A stretch of DNA of 11,918 bases. Source: Candidatus Eisenbergiella stercorigallinarum (GTDB lineage: Bacteria; Bacillota; Clostridia; Lachnospirales; Lachnospiraceae). The notes below the pieces were generated by a model that saw only the letters and a list, made by a program, of their open reading frames with translations, ran no database searches and was not told the DNA's origin. Both the position numbers and the translations under genes were made by a program. Positions 1 to 6,937 of the stretch are shown here, one piece after another (positions within the stretch are counted from its first letter, which is position 1; each line of letters starts with the position of its first letter). The stretch is from the NCBI GenBank assembly GCA_019120525.1, contig DWUW01000291.1:1-11918 (forward strand). The letters are read 5' to 3'.

Positions 1-45
1 AGATTGTGGCTCTGGAGGCCCAGGGTTCGAATCCCTGTATCCACC
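1..45 (+). tRNA. tRNA-His (GTG), 3' part
   Basis: The window begins inside this gene, at the anticodon stem. The anticodon loop TTGTGGC (4-10) holds GTG at 6-8. The T arm is CAGGG-TTCGAAT-CCCTG (21-37), the acceptor 3' strand is 38-44, and C45 is the discriminator, which is typical of tRNA-His because it pairs with the extra G-1. No CCA is encoded. The 5' half lies outside the window. Confidence 0.9.
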
Positions 46-49
46 TTTT

Positions 50-121
50 TGGGCTATCGCCAAGCGGTAAGGCACAGGACTTTGACTCCTGCATTCGCTG
101 GTTCGAATCCAGCTAGCCCAG
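50..121 (+). tRNA. tRNA-Gln (TTG)
   Basis: The acceptor strands TGGGCTA (50-56) and TAGCCCA (114-120) pair perfectly, with G121 as discriminator. The anticodon stem CAGGA/TCCTG (75-79 and 87-91) encloses the loop CTTTGAC, with anticodon TTG at 82-84. The T arm carries GGTTCGAATCC. No CCA is encoded. Only 4 bp separate it from tRNA-His, so the two are almost certainly cut from one transcript. Confidence 0.95.
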
Positions 122-182
122 TTTTTTGCAGAGGACTTTGATCGATCTTCTGTGGAAGCTGGTTCTTTTTTTAATCTGTCAT

Positions 183-255
183 GGAGCACTAGCTCAGTCG
201 GTAGAGCACCTGACTTTTAATCAGGTTGTCGGGGGTTCGAATCCCCCGTGCTTCA
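183..255 (+). tRNA. tRNA-Lys (TTT)
   Basis: The acceptor GGAGCAC (183-189) pairs with GTGCTTC (248-254) through one G-U, with A255 as discriminator. The anticodon stem CCTGA/TCAGG encloses the loop CTTTTAA, with anticodon TTT at 216-218. The T arm is GGGGG-TTCGAAT-CCCCC. No CCA is encoded. It is the last gene of the His-Gln-Lys cluster and is followed at once by a terminator. Confidence 0.95.
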
Positions 256-263
256 TCCTTGGG

Positions 264-290
264 AAGTCCCGTATCCGCGGGACTTTTTTT
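264..290 (+). terminator. Intrinsic terminator of the tRNA cluster
   Basis: An 8-bp perfect stem, AAGTCCCG (264-271) with CGGGACTT (278-285), has a six-base loop and runs straight into a T tract (284-290). It lies 9 bp after tRNA-Lys. Confidence 0.9.
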
Positions 291-316
291 GCTTTTCAAT
301 TCCGGTAAACAACGGG

Positions 317-346
317 TAGATTTCAGATGGCGGGATGTGGTATATT
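317..346 (+). promoter_or_regulatory. Probable promoter of the alpha/beta hydrolase gene
   Basis: There is an extended -10 element, TGG followed by TATATT (338-346), with a poor -35 (TAGATT, 317-322) 18 bp upstream. Extended -10 promoters tolerate weak -35 boxes. The start point would be near 353, leaving about 97 nt of leader before the ATG at 450. A 12-bp direct repeat, GTAAACAACGGG, flanks the promoter at 305-316 and 365-376 and may be an operator pair. Confidence 0.45.
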
Positions 347-449
347 ATTATCAGGATATGAGCCGTAAACAACGGGGGTGGGAATTGGGATCAGGGCTTT
401 TCCCGTGCCGTATCGTTTCAGCCGCCTGTCCGGCAGATAGGGAGGAAGA

Positions 450-1454
450 ATGCGAAAAGGGATCAGAAGCATCAGAGATTCTCTGGATAAGGAACTGAAG
501 GATCTGGGGGGTATCTGGAGCCGCATTGACTTCAGGCCTTTCATCAGCAATAATGGGGCGATCACGCCTGCGAGGATCCGGCTGTTCAACGGCTGGTTCC
601 GGGCTGGGTGTCTGCTGCAGAGACCGGCGAACGGCATATGCAGGAAACGGAAGGTGATCCGGGCCACGGGAAACGGGAAGCTGCCTGTTATCATTTATGA
701 GCCGGAGGGGCTGAAGGGCGACGCTCCCTGCCTGGTTTATTATCATGGCGGCGCGTTCGTGCTCAGAGACCGGCCTGCGACGCACCGTCTGGCGCAGGTC
801 TATGCGGAAGCGGTGGGCTGCCGGGTGGCGCTGGTACAGTACCGGGTGGGCCTGCCTTATCCGGAGCCGTTAAAGGACTGCTACCGGGGGCTTTGCTGGA
901 TCTGGGAGAATGCGCAGCAGCTGGGCATCGATCGAGAACGGATCGCCGTGCTGGGAGACAGCGCCGGCGGCGCGCTGGCAGCCGGGGTGACGCTCCTTGC
1001 CAGGGACAGGAAGGGGCCGGGGATCTGTTTTCAGATGCTGATCAGCCCGGTGACGGACTATCGGATGACCTCCTGGTCCATGCGGCAGTATGTGGATTCA
1101 CCGGGCTGGAATGCCAGGCTGAACCGCCAGATGTGGGAGCTGTATCTGCGGCAGGCGGAAAACAGGAGTCCCAGGTATGCCGCGCCTCTGTGCGCGAAGT
1201 CTCTTAAGAGGCTGCCTCCCGCCTATGTGGAAACGCTGGAGATCGACTGCCTGAGGGACGAGGGAAACGCCTACGCGGACAGGCTGGCGGCAGACGGCGT
1301 CCCGGTAGAGCTGAACGCGATCCGGGGAACCTTCAACGGATACGATGTGTATGATAAAAACAGGCTGGTAAAGCTGTCTCTGAAGAGGCGGTGCCTGGTG
1401 CTGATCAAGGAGCTGAGGGAAAGGCGGTCTGAGGACGCGGGAAATCCGTCATGA
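450..1454 (+). CDS. Alpha/beta hydrolase, HSL-type esterase/lipase family, catalytic His apparently lost
   Basis: A 334-residue cytoplasmic protein with no signal peptide. The ATG follows the SD GGGAGGA (440-446) at a good distance. The fold is read from the oxyanion-hole motif HGGAF (residues 99-103), the nucleophile elbow GDSAGG with Ser171, and the acid motif DCLRDEG with Asp266. This order and spacing match the hormone-sensitive-lipase group of carboxylesterases, which hydrolyse small acyl esters. The third triad residue, the His in the usual G-x-x-H-G-F motif near the C-terminus, reads Asn296 (GTFNGYD), and no His follows it. The codon is AAC, one base from CAC. The protein may therefore be catalytically impaired, or it may use a different mechanism. 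It stands alone between the tRNA terminator and its own terminator. The family call is confident; the substrate is unknown. Confidence 0.88.
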   Translation: MRKGIRSIRDSLDKELKDLGGIWSRIDFRPFISNNGAITPARIRLFNGWFRAGCLLQRPANGICRKRKVIRATGNGKLPVIIYEPEGLKGDAPCLVYYHGGAFVLRDRPATHRLAQVYAEAVGCRVALVQYRVGLPYPEPLKDCYRGLCWIWENAQQLGIDRERIAVLGDSAGGALAAGVTLLARDRKGPGICFQMLISPVTDYRMTSWSMRQYVDSPGWNARLNRQMWELYLRQAENRSPRYAAPLCAKSLKRLPPAYVETLEIDCLRDEGNAYADRLAADGVPVELNAIRGTFNGYDVYDKNRLVKLSLKRRCLVLIKELRERRSEDAGNPS

Positions 1455-1575
1455 GGGCGAAGCTTCGTCCGCAGGCGGACTGCGACCATGAGGGAGCAGC
1501 CATCGCGATGGGGCGCTGTCTTCCGGGCGTGCTTCGGCGTAAAAAGAATATAAAAAGAATATCGGGAAAAAGGCC

Positions 1576-1613
1576 GGAGCCGGAATCCTTTATGGGTTTC
1601 GGCTTCTTTTTTT
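1576..1613 (+). terminator. Intrinsic terminator after the hydrolase gene
   Basis: A 13-bp stem with a few G-T pairs (1576-1588 with 1594-1606) has a five-base loop TTTAT and is followed by seven T residues (1607-1613). It ends the hydrolase transcript about 120 bp after its stop. The open frame that starts at 1451 runs through this hairpin, which argues against that early start for the next gene. Confidence 0.85.
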
Positions 1614-1696
1614 CGGAAAAGTTAAAGATTTCTTTCGGTTTTGGAAGGAGGGATTTTAAGGATTGGCTGATAGGATGTCCGCATAAGGAGGAAACG

Positions 1697-2278
1697 ATGG
1701 CTGGAAAAAAAGGAACGCTTTTTCTGACGGCGGCGGGACTGGCCGCCTGCGCGGCATTTTTCATATTTGGAATCAGGAACGGCCTGTTCGCTTCCGAAGA
1801 GGCGATGGCGCAGTTTCTCTCCAGACTGGGGATCTGGGGGCCGGTCGTTTTCGTGGCGATCCAGATCGTTCAGGTGGTGATCCCGATCCTGCCCGGCGGG
1901 ATTTCCTGCCTGGCGGGCGTGCTGCTTTTCGGACCGGTTCCGGGATTTATCTGCAATTATGTGGGGATCTGTCTCGGAAGCGCGCTGGCTTTTCAGATCG
2001 CGCGGCGGTTTGGAATGCCGGCGGTGGAGCGGGCGGCGGGAAGCAGGAAGCTGGGGCGTTATCTGAAATGGATGGAAAACGGCGTGTTTGACAGGTTCTT
2101 TGCGGCGGCGATCTTTTTCCCGGCGGCTCCGGACGATATGCTCTGTTTTCTTGCGGGAGTGACCCGGATGCGCTTCCGGAAGTTTCTGCTCATCATCCTT
2201 CTGGGAAAGCCGCTGTCCATCGCGCTGTATTCCATGGGGCTTACGGTGGTTTTTGAACAGCTTCTGAAGCTGATGTGA
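1697..2278 (+). CDS. TVP38/TMEM64-family (SNARE-associated / DedA-like) membrane protein
   Basis: A 193-residue polytopic inner-membrane protein. The start chosen is the ATG at 1697, preceded by AAGGAGG (1685-1691) and followed by MAGKK and a first hydrophobic segment (about residues 7-26). The frame is open further upstream, to 1451, but that stretch is polar, contains the terminator and is not protein-like. Further hydrophobic segments lie near 46-66, 69-101, 134-155 and 163-189. The re-entrant-loop signature of the family is visible as the P-G-G region (66-68), the N-Y-x-G-x-x-x-G motif (87-94) and FFPAAPDDMLCFLAG (140-154). Relatives are thought to move or scramble lipids, but the bacterial function is not settled. 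It lies 43 bp upstream of two glycolipid-type glycosyltransferases, which fits a role in envelope lipid handling. Confidence 0.85.
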   Translation: MAGKKGTLFLTAAGLAACAAFFIFGIRNGLFASEEAMAQFLSRLGIWGPVVFVAIQIVQVVIPILPGGISCLAGVLLFGPVPGFICNYVGICLGSALAFQIARRFGMPAVERAAGSRKLGRYLKWMENGVFDRFFAAAIFFPAAPDDMLCFLAGVTRMRFRKFLLIILLGKPLSIALYSMGLTVVFEQLLKLM

Positions 2279-2321
2279 GAAAAGAAAAAGCGGCAGAAGG
2301 GCCGCGGAAAAGAGGGAAGGC

Positions 2322-3371
2322 ATGAGGATCCTTTTATATCAGGGGGGAAGCGGACTGGTGAGAAGAAGCGGCGTGGGGCATGCGATGGAACATCAGCGGC
2401 GGGCGCTGGAATCGGCGGGGGTCCCTTTTACCCTCGACCCGAAGGAGGAGTATGACGCGGTGCTTTTGAATACCGTATTTCCGGATTCTCTGTGGATGGG
2501 ACTTCGTGCCGGGGCGGCGGGAAAACGGGTGATCTGGTACGGACATTCCACCAGAGAGGACTTCCGAAATTCCTTTCCCGGCTCCAACCGTCTTTCCGGC
2601 CTGTTCGGCCGGTGGAACAGAAGGTGTCTTTCCTGCGCGGACCTGGTGATTACGCCCACGCCCTATTCCGAAAGGCTGCTGGAAAAGGAGGGGATCGGCG
2701 CGCCTGTCACAGTCCTTTCCAACGGGATTGATCTGGAGACGTTTGTGCGCAGGGAGGAGGGCGGAAAGCGGTTCCGGCGGCGTTTCGGCTTTTCGCCGCA
2801 GCAGAAGATCGTGCTGTGCGTGGGACATTATATGGAGCGGAAGGGCATTCTGGATTTTGTGGAAGCGGCGAGGAGCTTCCCGCAGTACGCGTTTGTCTGG
2901 CTGGGATATACGCCTCCGGCGCTGGTGACAAAGCAGGTGAAGCGGGCGCTGGGAGCTGGCCTTTCCAATCTTTTTTTCCCGGGATATGCGGACGGGCAGG
3001 AGCTTCTGGACGCCTACAGCGGGAGCGACCTTTTTTTCTTTCCCACGCTGGAGGAAACGGAGGGGATCGTGATGCTGGAAGCGATGGCCATGCGTCTTCC
3101 GGTCCTGGTGCGGGATATTCCCGTGTACGAGGGCTGGCTGGAGCACGGGAAGCAGGTTTATAAAGGAAAAAACAGAGAAGAATTTGAGGAGCTTCTTGCG
3201 GGGATCCTGGAGGGGAAACTGGCGGATCTGACAGAAGAGGCGCACCGGGCAGCGGAAAAAAACAGCATCATCCGCATCGGAAGCGCCCTGTCACAGATCT
3301 GTGAGAAGCTGGAAAACAGAGGGCGGGCATATGGAAAGGCTGAAGATCCTGATTACAACAGACTGGTATGA
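2322..3371 (+). CDS. GT4-family glycosyltransferase, CpoA/BgsA-like (probable second glycolipid glycosyltransferase)
   Basis: A 349-residue GT-B enzyme. The ATG follows the SD AGAGGGAAGG (2311-2320). The N-terminal Rossmann half starts RILLYQGGSG and includes SGVGHAMEHQ. The linker carries LSNGIDLETF. The C-terminal donor half starts near VLCVGHYMERKG (about residues 164-175) and bears the GT4 E-x7-E motif, E245 to E253 (ETEGIVMLE), which binds the nucleotide sugar. There is no signal peptide, and membrane association would be peripheral. Resemblance to streptococcal CpoA and enterococcal BgsA is judged from memory of the families. Those add a second hexose to monoglucosyl-diacylglycerol, the anchor of lipoteichoic acid. 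The order, this gene then an alMGS-like gene, is the order recalled for streptococcal cpoA. The acceptor is inferred; the GT4 call is firm. Confidence 0.85.
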   Translation: MRILLYQGGSGLVRRSGVGHAMEHQRRALESAGVPFTLDPKEEYDAVLLNTVFPDSLWMGLRAGAAGKRVIWYGHSTREDFRNSFPGSNRLSGLFGRWNRRCLSCADLVITPTPYSERLLEKEGIGAPVTVLSNGIDLETFVRREEGGKRFRRRFGFSPQQKIVLCVGHYMERKGILDFVEAARSFPQYAFVWLGYTPPALVTKQVKRALGAGLSNLFFPGYADGQELLDAYSGSDLFFFPTLEETEGIVMLEAMAMRLPVLVRDIPVYEGWLEHGKQVYKGKNREEFEELLAGILEGKLADLTEEAHRAAEKNSIIRIGSALSQICEKLENRGRAYGKAEDPDYNRLV

Positions 3372-4554
3372 GCCGGTGATCAACGGGGTTGTGACCAGCG
3401 TGGTCACGCTGAAGGAGCAGCTGGAGAGGCTGGGCTGCGAGGTACGCATCCTGACGCTTTCAGAGAACGGGCAGGAAGGCAGGGAGGGCGCGGTCTATTA
3501 TCTGTCTTCTGTGGATGCCTCCCGGATCTATCCCGGCGCACGCGCGGCGTTTCCGTCCGGCCGCTGTCTGGAGGAGCTCCTTTCCTGGAAGCCGGATCTG
3601 ATCCATTCCCAGTGTGAATTCAGCAGCTTCCTGGCGGCAAAGCGGATCGCCGGGAAAGCCGGGATTCCCATCGTTCATACCTATCATACGGTTTATGAGG
3701 ATTATACGCACTATTTCAGCGTGGGAAAGCCCTGGGGTAGGCGGGCGGCGGCGCTGTTTTCCCGGCTTGTCCTGAAGCGGACGGACCGGGTGATCGTGCC
3801 GACGGGGAAGGTGGAGAGACTGCTTGCGGGCTATGGGGTAGACAGGCCTGTTGAAGTGATCCCTACAGGGATCAGGACGGAACGGTTTGTGCCGGAAAAA
3901 AGGGGGGATCCGGACAGGATGCGGATCCGCCGCAGTCTTGGGATCGGGCCGGAGCGGATCGTGCTGCTGGCGCTGGGACGGCTGGCGAAGGAGAAGAATC
4001 TGGAGGAGCTGATCGCCTGCTTCGGAATGCTGGACGAGGGGACGGAGCTGGTGATCGCGGGAGACGGGCCGGAGCGGGAGAGGCTTAAGGAGCTTGCCGG
4101 ACGGCAGAAGGGGCGGGAGAGGATCCATTTTCCGGGGATGATCCCGTTTGAGGAAACGCCGGCCTGGTATCATGCGGCGGATCTGTTCGTCTGCGCTTCC
4201 CAAAGTGAAACGCAGGGGATCACCTATCTGGAAGCGCTGAGCGCCGGTCTGCCTGTGGTATGCAGAAGGGACGAATGCGTGGAGGGGATCGTCCGCAGCG
4301 GATATAACGGCTATACGTATGGGACACCGGAGGAGTTTGCCGCATTCTGCCGCCTGCTTGCCGGAGAAGAAGACAGGAGGAGGCGGTTCGGCGAACGCGC
4401 GGCGAAGACAGGGCGGGAATACAGCGCGCGCCGCTTCGGGGAGCGGGTGCTTGAGGCCTATGAAAGGACGCTGAAGGAAAAAGAAAGGGGTGGAAAAAAG
4501 AATCGTCCGGGCAGATCATTTTTTTCTTGCATATATCGAACATATGTACTATAA
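3331..4554 (+). CDS. GT4-family glycosyltransferase, probable 1,2-diacylglycerol 3-glucosyltransferase (alMGS/BgsB-like)
   Basis: A 407-residue GT-B protein. The start is placed at the ATG at 3331 (MERLKILITTDWYEP). This overlaps the end of the upstream glycosyltransferase gene by 41 bp in another frame, with a modest SD (GAGGGCGGG) just upstream. An in-frame GTG at 3301 would add ten unlikely residues. Visible motifs are the acceptor-side NGV loop (18-20), HTYHTVYEDYTHYF as in diacylglycerol glucosyltransferases, IPTGI, GDGPERERL, and E-x7-E from E293 to E301 (ETQGITYLE). The expected reaction is glucose transfer from UDP-glucose to diacylglycerol at the inner leaflet, the first step of glycolipid anchor synthesis, whose product the upstream enzyme would extend. 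The last 20 or so residues are low-grade sequence that overlies the next gene's promoter. Confidence 0.85.
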   Translation: MERLKILITTDWYEPVINGVVTSVVTLKEQLERLGCEVRILTLSENGQEGREGAVYYLSSVDASRIYPGARAAFPSGRCLEELLSWKPDLIHSQCEFSSFLAAKRIAGKAGIPIVHTYHTVYEDYTHYFSVGKPWGRRAAALFSRLVLKRTDRVIVPTGKVERLLAGYGVDRPVEVIPTGIRTERFVPEKRGDPDRMRIRRSLGIGPERIVLLALGRLAKEKNLEELIACFGMLDEGTELVIAGDGPERERLKELAGRQKGRERIHFPGMIPFEETPAWYHAADLFVCASQSETQGITYLEALSAGLPVVCRRDECVEGIVRSGYNGYTYGTPEEFAAFCRLLAGEEDRRRRFGERAAKTGREYSARRFGERVLEAYERTLKEKERGGKKNRPGRSFFSCIYRTYVL

Positions 4555-4555
4555 T
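4527..4555 (+). promoter_or_regulatory. Promoter of the radical SAM gene, inside the end of the glycosyltransferase gene
   Basis: TTGCAT (4527-4532) and a perfect TATAAT (4550-4555) are 17 bp apart, close to the sigma-A consensus. The start point would fall near 4562, about 30 nt before the ATG at 4592. The -10 box includes the stop codon of the upstream glycosyltransferase gene (4552-4554). No terminator is seen between the two genes. Confidence 0.75.
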
Positions 4556-4591
4556 AAGGAAAAGAACAAATGTTTGGATTTGGAGGAGGCC

Positions 4592-6004
4592 ATGGAATAC
4601 CGGATCACGCAGGGCGGACAGAGCCTGATGGAGAAGCTGGGGATCCTGACGGACGCGGCAAAATATGACGTTGCCTGCACGAGCAGCGGAAGCGACAGGC
4701 GGGGAGACGGAACGGGGATCGGAAATGCGGTCAGCGCCGGGATCTGTCACAGCTTTTCGGGCGACGGGCGCTGCATCAGCCTGCTGAAGATCCTGTTTAC
4801 GAACGAGTGCATCTATGACTGCAGGTATTGTATCAACCGCAGGAGCAATGACGTGCCGAGGGCGTCGTTTACGCCGGAGGAGGTCTGCCGGCTGACGATC
4901 GAATTCTACCGGCGCAATTATATCGAGGGGCTGTTTTTAAGCTCCGGGATCCTGTACAGCCCGGACCATACCATGGAGCTTTTATATGCCACGCTGTACC
5001 GGCTGAGGAAGGTATACCGCTTTCAGGGCTATATCCATGTGAAGGCCATACCGGGTGCGGATCCGGAGCTGGTGAGAAGGACGGGCTTTCTGGCAGACCG
5101 GATGAGCGTGAACCTGGAGCTTCCCACGGCGGAGGGGTTACGGCGGCTCGCGCCGAACAAGCACCGCAGGACGATCCTTGCCCCCATGCGTCAGATCCAG
5201 GCGGGGATCGCGCAGAATAAGCAGGAGCTTATGGTATACCGCCACGCGCCTTCCTTTGTCCCGGCGGGGCAGTCCACGCAGATGATCATCGGGGCGACGC
5301 CGGAGACGGATTATCAGATCCTGTCTGTGGCGCAGTCCCTTTACGACCGGTTTGGCCTGAAGCGGGTGTTCTATTCCGCTTTCGTGGCGGTGAACCAGGA
5401 CAGGGAGCTTCCGGCCCTTCCGGGCGGGCCTCCGCTTCTGCGGGAGCACCGGCTGTATCAGGCGGACTGGCTTCTGCGCTTTTACGGTTTCCGGGCGGAG
5501 GAGCTTCTGGATGAAGGGAAGCCGAATTTCAATGTCCTGCTGGATCCGAAGGAGGACTGGGCGCTGCGGCATCTGGAATATTTTCCCATAGAGGTCTGCC
5601 AGGCGGATTACGCGCTCCTGCTGCGGGTTCCCGGCATCGGGGTGAAGAGCGCCAGGCGCATCGTGGGAGCGAGAAGGAACGGTCTTCTGCGCTTTGAGGA
5701 CCTGAAGAAGATGGGCGTGGTATTGAAGCGGGCCATGTACTTTATCACCTGCGCAGGGAGGATGCTGTGTCCAATCAGGCTGGATGAGGATTTCCTTACG
5801 GGCAGGCTGATCGGAGGGAAGAACGGGACGGGAAGAGAGCGCGGGCGGACGGAAGGATATCTGCCGGAGGGGCTTCTTCCGGGAGCGGGGAGCGTGACCT
5901 ATAGACAGCTTTCGCTGTTCGATGATGTGAACTTTGGCCCAAAGAAGGAGGAAAGGGCGGTCAGGACACAGCAGGCTCCTGCTTTGCTGCGCGCCGGAGG
6001 ATGA
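4592..6004 (+). CDS. Putative DNA modification/repair radical SAM protein (TIGR03916-like)
   Basis: A 470-residue protein. The ATG at 4592 is chosen because GGAGGAGG (4582-4589) sits just upstream and the promoter -10 lies at 4550; starts at 4490 or near 4540 would precede the transcript. The radical SAM 4Fe-4S motif is C-x3-C-x2-C at C73, C77 and C80 (CIYDCRYC), followed by an SGI motif and a TIM-barrel-like core. A helix-hairpin-helix (VPGIGVKSARRIV, about residues 346-358) suggests DNA binding. This combination, with the next gene as partner, matches the family annotated as putative DNA modification/repair radical SAM protein. The reaction and substrate are not established. The C-terminal stretch after about residue 405, rich in Gly and Arg, is longer than I expect for the family. 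Confidence 0.9.
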   Translation: MEYRITQGGQSLMEKLGILTDAAKYDVACTSSGSDRRGDGTGIGNAVSAGICHSFSGDGRCISLLKILFTNECIYDCRYCINRRSNDVPRASFTPEEVCRLTIEFYRRNYIEGLFLSSGILYSPDHTMELLYATLYRLRKVYRFQGYIHVKAIPGADPELVRRTGFLADRMSVNLELPTAEGLRRLAPNKHRRTILAPMRQIQAGIAQNKQELMVYRHAPSFVPAGQSTQMIIGATPETDYQILSVAQSLYDRFGLKRVFYSAFVAVNQDRELPALPGGPPLLREHRLYQADWLLRFYGFRAEELLDEGKPNFNVLLDPKEDWALRHLEYFPIEVCQADYALLLRVPGIGVKSARRIVGARRNGLLRFEDLKKMGVVLKRAMYFITCAGRMLCPIRLDEDFLTGRLIGGKNGTGRERGRTEGYLPEGLLPGAGSVTYRQLSLFDDVNFGPKKEERAVRTQQAPALLRAGG

Positions 6005-6011
6005 GGAGAGT

Positions 6012-6782
6012 ATGGAACAGACAAGGATCCTGGTCTGCGAGGATTCCCAGGAGGGGATCTTTACGGGAATTTATGAAGCGTATGAGAGAAGGTGCGACCC
6101 GCTCCGGACGAAGCTCCAGGCGGGGGAGGAAGGGAATCTGTGCCTGTTTGCCGATTACATCCGGGTGGTTCCCGATCCCGGGAAGGCGGAAAAGGTGGCG
6201 CGCACCCTGCGCGGGCGGTTCGGCGCGGAATGCTATGAGCAGATCTGTCTGGCCCTGTCTTCCCGGCAGGAGGACAAGGGGCAGGCCGTATACCGTACCG
6301 TAGTTGAAGGGCTTTCGGGCCGGGTAAGGGGGAACCTGATGGCCCATCTGGGGAACCCATACGTGGCGCGGGTTTTTGAACTCGCGCGGGCGGCGGGAAA
6401 CGAATCGCACCATCTTTTAGGGTTCCTTCGGTTTTCGGAAACGAAAAACGGCCTTCTTTTTGCGCGGATCAGCCCGAAAAATAATGTGCTGGCGCATATG
6501 ATGCCTCACTTCGCCGATCGTTTCCCGGGAGAGGATTTTGTGATCCTGGACGAGGGGAGGAGACTGTACGGGGTACATCCCGCGCGCGGGGAATGGTTCC
6601 TGGCCGTCCGGGAGGAAGGCGCGGGGCTTCCGGATCCGGAGCTTTCCGATGAGGAACGACGGATGCAGGAACTTTTCCGTTTCTTCTGCCGTAAGATAAT
6701 GATAAAGGAGCGGGAGAACAGCGCGCTTCAAAGGCAGCTTCTTCCCTACCGGTTCCGGGACTATATGACGGAATTCAGATAG
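6012..6782 (+). CDS. TIGR03915-family putative DNA repair protein (DUF4130), partner of the radical SAM protein
   Basis: A 256-residue cytoplasmic protein starting MEQTRILVCEDSQEGIFTGIYEAYE. The ATG at 6012 lies 8 bp after the stop of the radical SAM gene, with GAGGAGAG (6003-6010) as SD, so the two are translationally linked. The opening F-x-G-I-Y-E-A-Y, the central block HHLLGFLRFSE, and the later region with FPGEDFVILDEGRRLYGV and the aromatic Trp-containing segment EWFLAV match the DUF4130 family as I recall it. In other bacteria that family is encoded next to TIGR03916 proteins or is fused to UdgX-like uracil-DNA-binding domains. No catalytic residues can be assigned. Its length is normal for the family. 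The role is inferred only from association: handling or repair of modified or damaged DNA together with the radical SAM partner. Confidence 0.85.
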   Translation: MEQTRILVCEDSQEGIFTGIYEAYERRCDPLRTKLQAGEEGNLCLFADYIRVVPDPGKAEKVARTLRGRFGAECYEQICLALSSRQEDKGQAVYRTVVEGLSGRVRGNLMAHLGNPYVARVFELARAAGNESHHLLGFLRFSETKNGLLFARISPKNNVLAHMMPHFADRFPGEDFVILDEGRRLYGVHPARGEWFLAVREEGAGLPDPELSDEERRMQELFRFFCRKIMIKERENSALQRQLLPYRFRDYMTEFR

Positions 6783-6824
6783 GGTCCCCTGCCCGTCCGG
6801 CAGTGGATTTGGTGAAAATGCCGG

Positions 6825-6852
6825 TTTACATTTTATGGAATTCCTGTATAAT
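6825..6852 (+). promoter_or_regulatory. Promoter of the HPr-like gene
   Basis: TTTACA (6825-6830, five of six to consensus) and a perfect TATAAT (6847-6852) are 16 bp apart. The start point is expected near 6859, giving a leader of about 80 nt. The leader contains an 8-bp hairpin that includes the SD. A related shorter palindrome (CTGCC-CGTCC-GGCAG, 6789-6803) lies upstream of the -35. Confidence 0.75.
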
Positions 6853-6894
6853 GGGTTCGTCCTGAAGCAGAAAGGACAGCAACGATTTGGCATT

Positions 6895-6914
6895 CTCCTG
6901 CCGTCCGGCAGGAG
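6895..6914 (+). promoter_or_regulatory. Leader hairpin overlapping the Shine-Dalgarno of the HPr-like gene
   Basis: A perfect 8-bp stem, CTCCTGCC (6895-6902) with GGCAGGAG (6907-6914), has the loop GTCC. Its 3' arm contains most of the best SD (AGGAGGGG, 6910-6917). If it forms in the mRNA it should limit ribosome access; as DNA it is also a plausible operator palindrome. The function is inferred from position only. Confidence 0.45.
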
Positions 6915-6937
6915 GGGTTGGAAAGGATGTGAAACGG

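Noticed and set aside
126..498. Short open frames over the tRNA-Lys gene and the hydrolase leader
   Set aside because: They run through a tRNA and a terminator and have no support as proteins.
1658..1685. A tiny leader peptide (TTG or ATG start, ending TAA at 1683) before the TVP38-like gene
   Set aside because: It is too short, the SD spacing is poor, and no attenuator hairpin follows.
1451..1696. N-terminal extension of the TVP38-like gene back to the ATG at 1451
   Set aside because: This stretch contains an intrinsic terminator with a T tract and encodes unlikely sequence; the ATG at 1697 has a strong SD.
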